Below are positions 23,770-35,219 of a stretch of 64,000 nucleotides of DNA, piece after piece. Origin of the DNA: Euborellia annulipes (taxonomy: Eukaryota > Arthropoda > Insecta > Dermaptera > Anisolabididae); the NCBI GenBank assembly GCA_023213315.1, contig JAKCPI010015902.1, positions 62,001 to 126,000 on the forward strand, read 5' to 3'. Each line of letters opens with the position of its first letter. The stretch's first letter is position 1. The notes below the pieces were generated by a model. The model was not told the origin of the DNA, did no database searches, and saw nothing but the letters and a program-made list of their open reading frames with translations. The translations under genes and the position numbers were made by a program.

Positions 23770-24016
23770 CTGGAGGTCGTTTCGAGGTCGACGAAAGATC
23801 TGGTGTTGTGCGCACTCGTGGGACCGATACCTTCCAGCTTGATATGGAGTATGTCCTCTACGTAAAAGCTGAAGATCAAAACGGCCGAGTTGATGAGAGG
23901 AGATTCCAATCCACACCCGAAGAACGTTTATCTATTGTAGGAGGCAAAAGGGCGCCGCAGTTTTATATGCCCAGTTACGAGGCGGAAATCCCGGAAAATC
24001 AAAAGAAAGACTCAGA
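23770..24016 (+). CDS. CadN: CadN exon 2 of this window
   Basis: Continues the cadherin repeat begun in exon 1: TGGRFEVDERSGVVRT, then FQLDMEYVLYVKAEDQNG, then a linker-like KRAPQFYMPSYEAEIPENQ that opens the next repeat. The linker GGKRAPQF lacks the usual DxNDN calcium motif, so calcium binding there is probably reduced or absent. The acceptor is TTTCATTCGCAG and the donor GTAAGT (24017). It leaves two bases (phase 2), completed by exon 3 as Asp. No stop or frame problem. Confidence rests on the unbroken reading across both junctions. Confidence 0.97.
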
Positions 24017-24217
24017 GTAAGTTTCTTAATAAATTACATAGTATTACATTATTTCTTTTGAATTCTTTATGCCAGTGTTTTTAATATGGCCCTGCGCTCC
24101 CTCCCCCATTAAATGTCAAAATGTTGAAGGAGTTGAAAATACTGTAATAGGAAGCAGGTCCTTGATAACATTTTTTTAATAAGAAATTTATTTATCCAAT
24201 TATAATTATATTAAAAT

Positions 24218-24321
24218 TAGGAACCGACCGAATATTCGGTTTCGGTTACGGTTTCGGCCGAAACTAAGGTTGAGGCCGAATATTCGGTTTCGGCTGAAAA
24301 TCTTGTTTCGGTCGGACCCTA
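24218..24321. mobile_element. 104-bp hAT-type element with duplication ATTAAAAT
   Basis: The ends TAGGAACCGACCGAA and TTCGGTCGGACCCTA are inverted repeats, and ATTAAAAT flanks at 24210-24217 and 24322-24329. The inside repeats CCGAATATTCGGTTTCGG-like units. Intronic. Confidence 0.88.
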
Positions 24322-24489
24322 ATTAAAATAGAATATCCAAACTTTTAGTGGAGGCCCAAACTAAACCCTACTTTCAAAATAACATATAAATGCTTATAGC
24401 TTGCTTAATATTAAAACATTTTCTAATTTTGACTAATTTTTTTATTGTAAAAAAATTATTAATTAATACAGAAAATGGCTGTGTAGATT

Positions 24490-24971
24490 TGAATAACAGG
24501 AATGAAGAGGAATGCAGCCAGGTAAGGAGCCTATTATTAAATCAAACTCCTTTGTTGCAAAACGTTTCGTTAAACTTTATTGTGCTATCTTCAGTTGCAT
24601 AAGAGTTTTTTTTGAAAATAGAGTTGTCACTTGTCTGTCCATACACAGGCAATATATAATGGTCTATGTATTAAATAACAATGCAAATAACATATATTCT
24701 TTTATCATATCGCCTGCTGAGAATCATAGTGGCAAAAATCAGAAAATTCAATTTTTGAGCAAACGTTGCTAAAACGTCTTCTCTTTTCAAACGCCCTCAA
24801 ATTGTTGAATTTCGGACTTTCGCCAATATGATTCTCAGCAAGCGATATGATGAGACTTGCTGAGAAGCGAATTTCGAAATTCACAAAAAACCGAAACGTC
24901 TTGCAACAAAGGAGTTTGATTTAATAATAGGCTCCTTACCTGGCTGCATTCCTCTTCATTCCTGTTATTCA
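24490..24971. repeat. Fold-back element with hammerhead-like core
   Basis: Outer arms (GAATAACAGGAATGAAGAGG and its complement) match almost perfectly over about 75 bases, with an inner pair around GCTGAGAATCAT. On the minus strand CTGAAGA, a spacer and GAAACG lie at about 24565-24595. Same architecture as the other Penelope-like candidates here. It produces ORFs that are not genes. Confidence 0.75.
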
Positions 24972-25195
24972 AAAAATTATTAAATATAAAAAATAACCAT
25001 GGAAAAGGTTCACTAGAATTTGAATATGTAAAATTTTTGGATCTTCTCTAATATTTTAAAGACTCGAATGGAGGCGATTTCCTATAATTTTATCTGTTAA
25101 AGTGAAACTTTTATTATATCGATACGAATTTTTTGGTTCTTCTATCACCATGTCGCGTTACAAGCCGTGAAGTAAAAAGCCATGACGCTACAAGC

Positions 25196-25222
25196 CATGA
25201 CGTCACTAGCTGTGACGTCATG
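25196..25222. promoter_or_regulatory. Palindrome with two CRE-type sites
   Basis: CATGACGTCAC and GTGACGTCATG face each other across five bases. Each contains the perfect CREB/ATF octamer TGACGTCA (25198-25205 and 25213-25220). It lies in CadN intron 2 within a short tandem-like tract of CATGACG repeats. Whether it is an intronic enhancer or merely a repeat is not known. Confidence 0.4.
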
Positions 25223-28200
25223 GCGACTCACGCGAGGTTTTTTTTTTTACTACGCTACGGCATTTATACTTATTTCATCACAATATAAATAAAACAAGCC
25301 TATATAAAACAAAATTGATTATCTATATCTATACTATTATATAATTTCCGCTCTACGCCCCCTCCCCCCCCTCCCCCTAAAATTATTGTTTTTTTTTTTT
25401 ATTTTTCACTCGATTTTATTTTTTTTTTATTCCTGGACCTCCGAAGGGTCTAATTCACTTGAGCTTTTAATTTTAACACTTTGCAAGTCTTTAAAAAAAC
25501 AGAGAACCATTTCAGTAGAAACATTCTTATAATTTAAAAAAATATTTAGTTATTATTTGGCGAGATAATTATTAAAAGATACGCCATAATTTGAAAACAG
25601 ATCTAGTCCATTGTTCATCCACTGAGAGGAGAGGGGGGGGGGTCAATTTTGAGGATGATTTTTTTCTTCGCCCTCAACTAGCCCTATTTATGCTATTAAT
25701 AGATTTTCAACTTTGAAATAAAAACTTCAAGATTACGACCGCTTTTGTATAATTAAATTTAAAAAAAAGCAAAACTTTATATTGCCTATAGGCTTATATA
25801 ATTTTAAATTTCCTTCATTAGAAAAAAAAAAGGAAATTAATTATTTTTCTTTCTTTCTTTTTTTTAAGACACAGCCTATTTTTATTTCATCCCCCATCTG
25901 AGCTTCATCTCATTCTTTTGATACCATAACGCTTTCTCTTTAACTCTCTCGTGTTTATTTCACTTCCTTCTCTCAACTTAAATAATTTAATCAACGTTTT
26001 TTTTTTGCTTCTTCTACCCAAAAAAGTCGACTTTTTAGAGAGTCACTTGCTCCATAGTTCATGATGAAGCTTGAGCCTGACTCATATTAAAAAAGTTTTT
26101 TTTTATCTTAATTAAAACATTTATCTTTTTTATTGATTGTCCTGTTGGTTGATGAAAATTTTAAATACAATTTTGGTAATTAACTTTTTTTTTACGCAAC
26201 ACTGAAAACTTAATTTTCACAAAGCTACCTTAGATCCAATGTTTTCTATTCTATTTTTTCTTTCAATAGAATTCACAGGATTAGCGAAAAAGGTCATAGG
26301 ACGCAAGTTTCTAAAGGGTTCAAAATTGATTTAAGAAAAATTAGAGAATTTTCAGTCAGATAATTTTTGGAACGAAGTTCTTTTACGCCGCTTACGGTAG
26401 AGTGAATTGGCAGAAAAAGTCACGTGACAAAAAGCAACAGTAACAAAAATGCGTGAGGAACTTCGTTCCTGGCGGGGTTTCCACGATCCCACACGTTAGC
26501 TTTTTGTCTTAGCGGGAACTTTTTAAGTATTCCTATCTTAAGAAAACATTTCAAATTTTCTATCCAAAAAAAATTTCAATGAGAAAATTAAGGGCAATAT
26601 TATAAAAACAAAAGAAATATTTATATCTCAAATGACATGAGATTATGTCAGTAATAATACTTTAAAATTTAAATATTAAATTAAAAGGTTAATTAATTTC
26701 TTCTGTTTTGATAATCCTCGTTATATACTTGACGGATAATAAACAAACAAATAGATTTGAAATCCCTCACTAATATTGGAAAGTGGTTTTCTCAATTATG
26801 TCTGTCTGATTATGTTTGTGTAGATGTGTGAATTTCTGAACACTCTCTCTAGGGTTGAAATGGATTAATCAACCGATACCATTTAAAACGGATCAATCCA
26901 TTCCATTTAAACTTAGACTTATGGAAGAAGATCGGATAACATACCTGGACCTGTAACATGTCATTGTTATTAATTTATATTGAAAAGGAAATCATTTTCT
27001 CCGTATGTAAATTATATGACATTATTAAAAATATCCTTTCACACGCCATATGCGTCATAAATTAAAAAAAAATCTCGCTATGAACATTTTCGCTGAGACA
27101 ATTTTGTTTTTTGGATAATAATGTTGACGCATTTTCTTGAGCAAATCCCTCGAGAACGACTGAGAGTGAAGGAAAGCACCAAGCAACGAACTCAAGTTCA
27201 TTTGTATTCCTTGTAACCTAGCGACTTGGTCGGGGGGATGGAGGGGGGCTACCCTCCTCTACCATGCTAGTCTCATCTTGTTTCACCCCCACCCCCACCA
27301 CCACCACGTCACTAGCATTTCCCCCTCCCATGTGTCTGATTTGTGTCGGCATTTAAGCAAGCTCCCCCTCCCCCCTCTCTTCTTCTCACTCCCATGCATT
27401 TGCACGATGCGCTTTTCCTCTCCACTTGACTATTTAGATGGATAATTTAAAACACATTTGAATTTTTAGAACCCAACATCTCTTACTTCAAAATTAAGTT
27501 AATTTGAAAAAATATATAAACACTTCTTTGAAGAGCTCTCGAGAGAGGCACCCGGAATGGTGACAAATTATAAATGAGCATAAATAAACTCTAGGCGACT
27601 TTACAAACGAAAGTTGAAGGAAGATACTGTCAGAAGGTTGGCAAGAGGGCTAAAAATTTTATTATTTTTTTCGTGGATCTAATTGACATTTGTCAACATC
27701 TATAAACTCTCGGCCACGGGGTGGGGGAGGGGGGTAAATAGCCATTCATTTGATCTTTTTAGATAAGACTTTGTATAACTACTAAATGCTCTCGGTAAGT
27801 GCTGCCTCTGGTGTTGGTTTTATTAACTATCTTAACAACTTTACAAAAATATTTTCGTTTTTGTTTCTATATTAAATTTCTTATTCGTTTACGGAATTTT
27901 ATATAAATCGCTTCCCCTCTCATCGCCCCATTGAGACCACTACTGGGTACAGTGAAATTCAATCTGATGAAAGTTGCTAGTGACTAGTTTTCTATATGAA
28001 AAATTTAACCCCGTGAGGTAAGGAATAAAGAAAGAGCAAATGTAGCTAGCTATTTTTATGTTGAATAGGAAAGAGGATGCAGCCAAATAATTGAGCCTCT
28101 ATTTGATAATAAACACTCTTTATTGGAACGTTTCGGCTGAGATCAACCCTGCCTTCTTCAGCCTCCAAAGAGCATATTTAAATTTTATATACAAAAATAG

Positions 28201-28301
28201 AGTTGTCAATTATTAATACAAGTCATTTGCATTTTATGTCCAACGAATGTAATAATTCTTAAAAATACCAACAAGTGATACTACGAAGTTCAGGCTTATA
28301 A
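25223..28301. other. CadN intron 2, unidentified middle part
   Basis: Mostly AT-rich, with a short inverted pair GGAACGAAGTTC/GAACTTCGTTCC (about 26371 and 26458) and a C/G-rich patch at 27225-27420. At about 28140-28175 (minus strand) there is a hammerhead-like CTGAAGA ... GAAACG core. No exon is recognised. Confidence 0.5.
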
Positions 28302-28562
28302 TCAATTATTTTTATTTCGTTTATTGGAACTTCAAGCCGACATTTCGGTCAGATTTGCGACCATCCTCAAGGCTGAAGTGTGTCAATAAAACTCCTCAAA
28401 AAGTCAAAATGGCGCAATTGTGCAAAATATTTATTGCCATTTAATAAGCACCATAGGCAAGGCGAGTCAAAGTTAGATTATTGACACACTTCGATCCTAA
28501 GGATGGTCGCAAATCCAACCGAAACGTCGGCTTGAAGTGCGTAATAACCGAAATAAAAATAG
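28302..28562. repeat. Fold-back element with two hammerhead-like cores
   Basis: Arms of about 85 bases are inverted copies. Each arm carries a GAGGATGGTCGCAAAT or AAGGATGGTCGCAAAT spacer followed by ACCGAAAYGTCGGC (28330-28375 minus, 28494-28535 plus). The loop holds about 90 bases of unrelated sequence. Penelope-like remnant suspected. Confidence 0.7.
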
Positions 28563-28883
28563 CTGCATTCCCTCTTTATTTATTCCTTACACAGCTATCC
28601 ACTAATTAATCCCGTATATAAACAATAAAATAAAAATTTTATTTTGAAATATCTGTGTATTTGAAGTTGAGGATTTTTTAAGCAAGGCTCTTGTTTGGTT
28701 ACTGAAAAGAATTGACAAACATTAATGGATTTTTTTATTAATTGCCCCCGAGGTTATCTAGACCTTTTGAAATAAGTAATTAATTGGATAATTAAAAATA
28801 TTTTGTTTAAAAGGGTTGAATTTTCTTTTCTTTCCTTAAAATATGTTCCATATGTTAATCCACTCTTTTGTTTCTTCTTCCAG

Positions 28884-29100
28884 CATCATTTCGGTGAAAG
28901 CGAAATCGTTCGCCGATCGTGAGATCCGTTATACCCTAAAAGCCCAGGGCCAAGGGGCTGGTACCTTCAATATTGGACCCACTTCGGGAATTGTGAAGCT
29001 CGCTAAAGAATTGGATTTTGAGGACCTCCGTCAACCTCATGTTTATTCTCTGATTGTGACGGCGACTGAAGATTCAGGCGGATTCTCAACAAGCGTTGAA
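28884..29100 (+). CDS. CadN: CadN exon 3 of this window
   Basis: Encodes most of one cadherin repeat: IISVKAKSFADREIRYTLKA, then GTFNIGPTSGIVKLAKELDF, DFEDLRQPHVYSLIVTATED and SGGFSTSVE. The DFED(L) and ATED motifs are the usual calcium-site acidic residues of a repeat body. The acceptor is TTTCTTCTTCCAG; it starts with the last base of the Asp codon shared with exon 2. The donor is GTAAGC at 29101, phase 0. No interruptions. Confidence 0.97.
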
Positions 29101-30383
29101 GTAAGCTAAACTCGAGAGCTTAGGCACAGAAAAAAAAACGCTGATGTTTTCCCTTTTGTACATTTCAAAGGGATTCCTAATAACATTTCAAAGGGAAAAA
29201 TTTTTTGAATTGATTATAAAAAAAATATTCTAGATTTATATTAAATCGTATTAGACGTTCATGTTTATTAAGATTAAAATATAGTCCTTTTATATATTGA
29301 GATCCAATAAAAAATAAATTTACTTTAAAAGAACTTCTTTTGCTTTGAAATAAATTTGGTAATCTATTCTTCTTCTCTTTATATATTAAAATAAATAAAT
29401 TATTCATAGAAAAATAAATTAGTTATTTTTAAATTTAACATCAATTTTCTCAGCTCTGGTGGTAATTAAATCATCAACACGAAGCTTGCCTATTTAATTT
29501 GCTTACTATCATACATGATATTTTAGTTTAAGATTTGAATTGACTATTGGATTAGTCGATTGGCTGTTGCCTTTGCGAAATTAGGGCTGTATTTCTAAAT
29601 AGGCTGCAAACTAGAGTACTACTAAATTCAGGGGCTGCAGATTGGCAATTTATTCAAAAGTTAAAATGAAGTATTTCAGACGTTAATAATATTTCCCGTG
29701 GAATTTAAGATTAAGAAAAATGAAAACACCACCATATTAGGCAATATGAACTACAGGGAGCAGCAAATGGACTTTAGCCTATAGGCGGCATACTTTTAAA
29801 CCCCCCCCTTTCGGAATAATAAACAAATTTGATGAAACCTCATTTTATAAAATTTTTTCTTTTATAGAGAGAGTAGATGGAGGTCGCTTCTTTTTTTTTT
29901 CTTCTCCTCTATATTGAAGGATAATTTTTTATCATAATAAACTTTATTGTAGTGGTTTTTGAAGTTTATTATTAAAATTAATAATTTTTTTTTTTTTTAT
30001 TTAAAAAATAAATTAAATAGAAGATTTTTGTGGGGTGAGATTTTTTGGGGGTTGGGAGGAATTTTTTTTATAAAAAGAGGGGGGGGGAGAAATGTTTTTT
30101 TAATTTTTTAATAGTTTTTATATCTTATATATTTCAAAAATATTATATATATATAAACAAAAAAATAAATAAAAAAAAAAATATTTTTTTTTTTCTTTTT
30201 TTTTATAAAAAAAAAAAAAATAAAAGTCGATTTTAATTAATGCCTGCTTAGTTCTCTTTTATGAAGTTAAAATAAAAAAAGATAAAATAACATCGATGTA
30301 TTCTCAATTTAAATTCAAGTCCAGTGAAATTTAATTTATATTAATATCAACTTAATTTTAATTGTTCTTATTTTATTTTCTAG
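29101..30383. other. CadN intron 3
   Basis: AT-rich intron of 1283 bases with long A and T runs around 29980-30220 and two G-runs near 30045-30085. No element with clear ends was found. It ends with the exon 4 acceptor TTTTATTTTCTAG. Confidence 0.7.
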
Positions 30384-30660
30384 CTTACAATTCGAGTAAC
30401 GGACGTAAACGACAACGCACCCAAATTTGAATTACCTGACTATCAAGCACACAATGTGGACGAAGATCTCCCCTTAGGAACTTCCATCCTGAAAGTGAAA
30501 GCGACGGATTCCGATAGTGGAAGTAACGCCGAAATCGAATATCTTGTCTCTGACGATCATTTCAATGTGGATTCTGCTGGAGTAATATCCAATAACAAAC
30601 AGCTAGATGCCGATAACAATAACGCTTACTATGAATTTGTAGTCACTGCCAAAGATAAAG
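30384..30660 (+). CDS. CadN: CadN exon 4 of this window
   Basis: Starts LTIRVTDVNDNAPKFELPDY, so it holds a canonical calcium linker (DVNDNAPKF) and nearly all of the following repeat: DEDLPLGTSILKVKATDSDS, then AEIEYLVSDDHF, NNKQLDADNNNAYYEF and TAKDKG. It ends with the first base of the Gly codon (phase 1); the donor is GTACTA, a weak match to the consensus at its last position. Joining to exon 5 restores KDKGEPSKTGTATV in frame. Confidence 0.96.
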
Positions 30661-32040
30661 GTACTAAATTCCTCTTGACACATAATAAAGTAAATCAATC
30701 TTATGTTGTATTTTGAGGCCTGATTAACGATAAACTAACGATATAGCAATCATTTTTTCAAAAAACGAACTATTGGTTCATGCAAATTTATACCAAAAAT
30801 TTATTTCATTTGAAACTTTAATTTAATTATAAAGTTAATAATAATCAAAAGATGAGAAATTAACTTCTTCTTTCCTCGCCTGATTATTCCTGGGGTGCGG
30901 GGTCGGCGGAAATAAAGGGGTCGGTCGTTCATGAGTTTTTTTAAGACAGGGAAGGAATAGAACAGGCGGCCCGTCGCTCGGTCTGACGCCTGTTGAAAGA
31001 GGAAGGAAGAGACTGGCATTCAAAGAATAGAAGGACGCCAGTCCCAGCTCGGGCAGCTCGTGGTCGCTATCCACGTACCCACAAGATGTGGGCCCCTGAG
31101 CAAAAATTAACTTTAATATTAACGATCCTATATTGTTCTATTATATATATCAGTTCTTTGTTTAACTTTTGATAGGTATTATAGAATTATATTAATAAAT
31201 AACGTATAATAATTACATTTTTTGAAAAATGAGTGATTATGAATAAGCTCTTTAATCTCTTTCTTTTTCTCCGAAACTGAATGATTAATGTTTTTGTTTT
31301 TAAGACATTTAATATATTGATTGATACACAAACTCTGCTTTAGTACCTCATGCATTATTATATATTATTTTTGATAGTATTGCCATATTAGATTCATACA
31401 TCATTTGAAAAATTCATCTAAATATGAATATTATTAATAGAGGTTTATTTCAATTTAATATCACAAGCCAGGATCAACGTTTCACATTTGGGACCATTGA
31501 TACTAAGTGTTCTTCTTTTTTGGTTATTTACAAATACGTATTTATACTAATGTCTAAATTGGACGGTCGAAGTGAAAGTGAATGAATTATGAATAGTGTT
31601 AATAAAAATATTTTTTAGTATCGTATCTCTTTTGATATTGTTTTTTATTGTGGTCAATGGCGCCAAAGGTCGTAAGAATATTTTTTTTTTTTGGGAAGGG
31701 AGGTCAAGATAATGAATGAAAAATTTAAAAAAAATACGTAATTTCGTATCGTTTGGGGTTCAGATGGCAGAGATATAACGAGATATTTTTGAACGCTCCA
31801 CTGGGAGAAAAAAAGTCTAGATAATAGATGTGCATGTATCTCACCTAGCATTGGAAGCGCCGATCAATTAAAAAAAAAAATTTGGAATGATTATAAAATT
31901 GTGATTTATGGGTTTTATTATCCTTTATTATTTAATGTTTGTTTTTACATCAAATCCTATTTTTTTTTATTTTTATGGATACTGAAGCAATAAATCAATT
32001 AAAAAAAAAACAATTTGTAAAAATTTTAAAAAAATTCTTA
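30661..32040. other. CadN intron 4, left part
   Basis: Mostly AT-rich. At 30885-31100 there is a strikingly GC-rich island (GGGGTGCGGGGTCGGCGG, CAGGCGGCCCGTCGCTCGGT) that I cannot identify. It is open on the minus strand and could be a retroelement fragment. The rest holds nothing that I recognise. Confidence 0.5.
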
Positions 32041-32069
32041 AAAAAATCAACCCCTTGCGATACAGAGTT

Positions 32070-32323
32070 TTTTTTTTTTAGACATTCACACTTTTTTCTC
32101 ATTCACACTCACATTCACACAGTCTTTTCGGCAACTTTGGCCATTTAAGACTTTAAACGATACCCGTTATTGATTAATGTAAATATTGGGGGTCCAGGCA
32201 TTCTTATTTAAGCCATTTAGTATCCAAATGCCTTAAATAAAATTATCGGACTGCCTGGGGTCCGAATCCGCGTTCGGTATAGAAGGTAGACACGCTACCA
32301 ACTACTCCAAGCACCGTGGGCCC
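32070..32323 (-). repeat. tRNA-derived SINE, copy 3
   Basis: Minus-strand copy of the family (B-box region GCGGATTCGGACCCC; body GGCAGTCCGATAATTTTATT; GTGTGAATGTGAGTGTGA tract; poly-A). Direct repeats GCGATACAGAGTT at 32057-32069 and 32324-32336 form a 13-bp target duplication. It lies in CadN intron 4. Confidence 0.92.
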
Positions 32324-32340
32324 GCGATACAGAGTTGATC

Positions 32341-33457
32341 TTTAGTCAGGATTCGCAGGGACTTTGCAGCCAGGAGATTAAATAAAAAAAAATATTTATT
32401 TAATTTTTTAAGAGAGACCAGGGAGCTTTCCTGGTGAATAGCAGCCAGGGTAAATAAAAAACTTTATTCTTTGTTGCCGACGTTTCGGGCGCCAGTCGCA
32501 TCCATCCTCAGGGCCTATGGTAACAATTTTTATTTAGCATTTAGTTATTTTATACAAATGAATACAGTAACCAATGCAATATTACATGAAATATAAAGAT
32601 TTTACTTACAAGCAAATTGTCAAAATATAGTACCAGCTATTTTGACAATTTGCTTGTAAGTAAAAATCTTTATATTTCATGTAATATTGCATTGGTTACT
32701 GTATTCATTTGTATAAAATAACTAAATGCTAAATAAAAATTGTTACCATAGGCCCTAAGGATGGGTGCGACTGGCGCCCGAAACGTCGGCAACAAAGAAT
32801 AAAGTTTTTTATTTACCCTGGCTGCGATTCACCAGAAGCTCCCTGGTCTCTCTTAAAAAATTGAATACCTACAGTCATTCAACCAACAAATTCTAATTAT
32901 TTAATTTTTATTTGCCAACTTTTCAGTCGCCAATCACGACCTTCATCAGGACCTATGATCATAACATTTATTAAAAAAATTGATATTAAATTACAATAAG
33001 AATACAAATTCGAGAAATATCAGATGTACTTACAAAATTTGTAAGTAATATTTAATATTGTCAATTATACACGATCTTAGGTATTTTAATATTCATTGCA
33101 ATTAAATACAATTTCTTTTTACTTTGATATGTAAAAAAAATATTATCTTTTACTTGCTGCTCGGAGGTCACTTATTCAAATGATACACTGAACTCACATT
33201 TATTATTTTTTTTTGAAATCTTAAAATAAAATTAATCCCACTTTAGTTATAAATAACACATTTAATTTGAGGAATATTCTTTATATTAATTAAATCTAAA
33301 AACTTTTATTTAATATAGCCTAATTTACAAATTAAATCTTAATGAATTTTAATATATTCTCATATAGGGCACTAAGACCTTGGATGTCATCTCTAGAATT
33401 GATTTTTTATTTAATCTGCTGGCTGCAAAGTCCCTCCGAATCCTGAGTAAATCTCCA
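32341..33457. repeat. Nested fold-back region with hammerhead-like cores
   Basis: The outer arms at 32341-32400 and 33402-33457 are inverted (GACTTTGCAGCCAG against CTGGCTGCAAAGTC). Inside is a nearly perfect 445-bp palindrome (32410-32854) with about 10 bases at its centre. Each palindrome arm carries a hammerhead-like core: CTGAGGA ... GAAACGTCGGC (about 32474-32515, minus) and the inverted copy at 32751-32793. Another (CTGATGA ... GACTGAAAAG) is on the minus strand at about 32925-32965. Penelope-like elements are the likely source. Confidence 0.75.
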
Positions 33458-34068
33458 TAGCCATAAAACATTAGTTGATCTTTAGTCTTTTGAAAACCTT
33501 ATTAATTCTATTTTTACTGCAAATAGTCGATTTAATTAAAAAACATAGTAATAGCCTCGGAAATAAAATTAAATTTATAAAAAATTCATAATAAATCACC
33601 CCCTTTGATTACAGGGTTGATCTTAAGACATTTCAAAATTTTATGAATTCTATTTTAATTGTGTATATTCGTTTCATCCGAAAAAAACACACCAACATCT
33701 CAATAAAATATGGGATTGACTTCCCCGAGACTTTCTCGTATATTCTTTTGGAATTACGTCTGCGTGTGTGTGTGTGTGAACACGATTGCTTAAAAACCAA
33801 AGCAGCTAGATAGATTTGATTTGGTATATGCTCCTTACACTAAAATTGTAGATTTCTATCAACTTTTGGAGTAAATACGTCACTTGGAAGTAGTACTTTA
33901 CCTAATAAGTTTTTTCAGAAATTTCGAAATTTTCAATTTTTTTATCATATTGTGATAAATTACTCTATTTTAAAAAGTTTTTATTCTTTGACATTTTTTC
34001 AAAAACTGAATAGATTTTTAGTTATCGAAGGTAATTATTAAAATAATTTTTTTTAATTGTTTGATATA

Positions 34069-34543
34069 GGTGTGTTTTCTGTAATGAATTGTTTACAGTA
34101 AGACATGTAATGGTCGATTGTCCTCGATTTGTTCAGGCCAGGACGAGGTTTAAATTAAACGCAAAAACCCAGATCTCTCCTTTTCGATGAGGAAAATTGG
34201 GGAAATTTATTTGACTATTTAAAATATCTAGGGCTATTTTATAAAATATAATATCTCTCTTCTTTTTGCTATATACCTATAGGTATATTACAGGATTTTT
34301 TATTTATTTATTTGTTTAATTATATTTATTTTTATTTTGTTGAATACTACTTAATGATTATATATCTGTATTATATTGTTGAATACTACTAAATTATTTA
34401 TTATATTATATATCTTTATTATATTGAATTTGTATTTATAATGTAATAGCCTGTAAAACTCTGTTAGACACTAGAGGCGCGAATGGCCTTTGTTGCTGGG
34501 TGCGCCCTAAAGCCCTCAAATAATAATAAATAATAATAATAAT
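34069..34543 (+). mobile_element. 5'-truncated LINE with 14-bp target duplication
   Basis: Starts with the C-terminal end of a reverse-transcriptase ORF: CNELFTVRHVMVDCPRF (34080-34130), the Cys...His...CPRF motif found after the RT domain of jockey/CR1-type LINEs. The frame stops soon after. A 3' tail follows (GGGTGCGCCCTAAAGCCCTC) ending in a TAA-repeat. AATTGTTTGATATA flanks at 34055-34068 and 34544-34557. A textbook target-primed insertion, long dead. Confidence 0.92.
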
Positions 34544-34649
34544 AATTGTTTGATATATTTTTTTTTTTTAATTTGTTGAGTATAAAAAAAATAACTTTTT
34601 TAAATTTAATACCTTTTGAGAAAAGGCAGAAAAAAAAAATCGAGAAAAT

Positions 34650-34725
34650 TCGGGTTAAGCAAGGCTAAGAACTGCTGGACCGTGGATAGGTGACCCGCTG
34701 AGTGTTGAGTCTCTCACCTGCTGGA
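34650..34725 (+). repeat. 5S-rRNA-like sequence, possible 5S-derived SINE
   Basis: GGTTAAGCAAGGCTAAGAAC and GTGGATAGGTGACCCGCTGA follow the order and spacing of the internal promoter of 5S rRNA (GTTAAGCA...; GGATGGGTGACCGCCTG). It is clearly not a functional 5S gene, because the 5' part is missing. An inverted, more decayed copy is at 36150-36235, and both are followed by GCTGGAAGCCATTT. Confidence 0.5.
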
Positions 34726-35219
34726 AGCCATTTAATTAATTTCCCAAAAGTCAAATGATCTTAGAGGACGAAATATAAATTGAAAATACAATTAACTTTA
34801 ACACCCGTCTCAGGAAGAAAAATAAATAAATTCCACCTCAATAATCAATCAAAAGTTAGATTAGAATATATTTATTTCCTTTATAAAAATAATTTTTTCA
34901 TATTCATTTTTTTAAAATATTTAATTTGTTTTTTTCTTCTAATTTGATGAATATAAAAAAAAAAAAACAAATAGTTTTATTACTTTTTTTATTTCTATTA
35001 GATTCTGAGAAAAGATGACGTCACGCGCATTGTTTGGAATCCGGTGCTATGTGCACCAGGCACGGAGACTCAGCATCTTTAAGCGACTCTCTCCATCTCA
35101 CTCGCACTCATTACCTTCGCTTTCTTTCTATTCAAATGCCATTTCAGAGCCTCTTATAGACCACAATATTTGAATTTTTGCTTTTTCGAGAAGGGGGGGC
35201 GCCTTTTAGGCCCCCTCCC

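Noticed and set aside
30661..30716. Reading exon 4 on to the in-frame stop at 30714
   Set aside because: The conserved protein continues with exon 5 after a phase-1 donor at 30661; the extra residues are intron.
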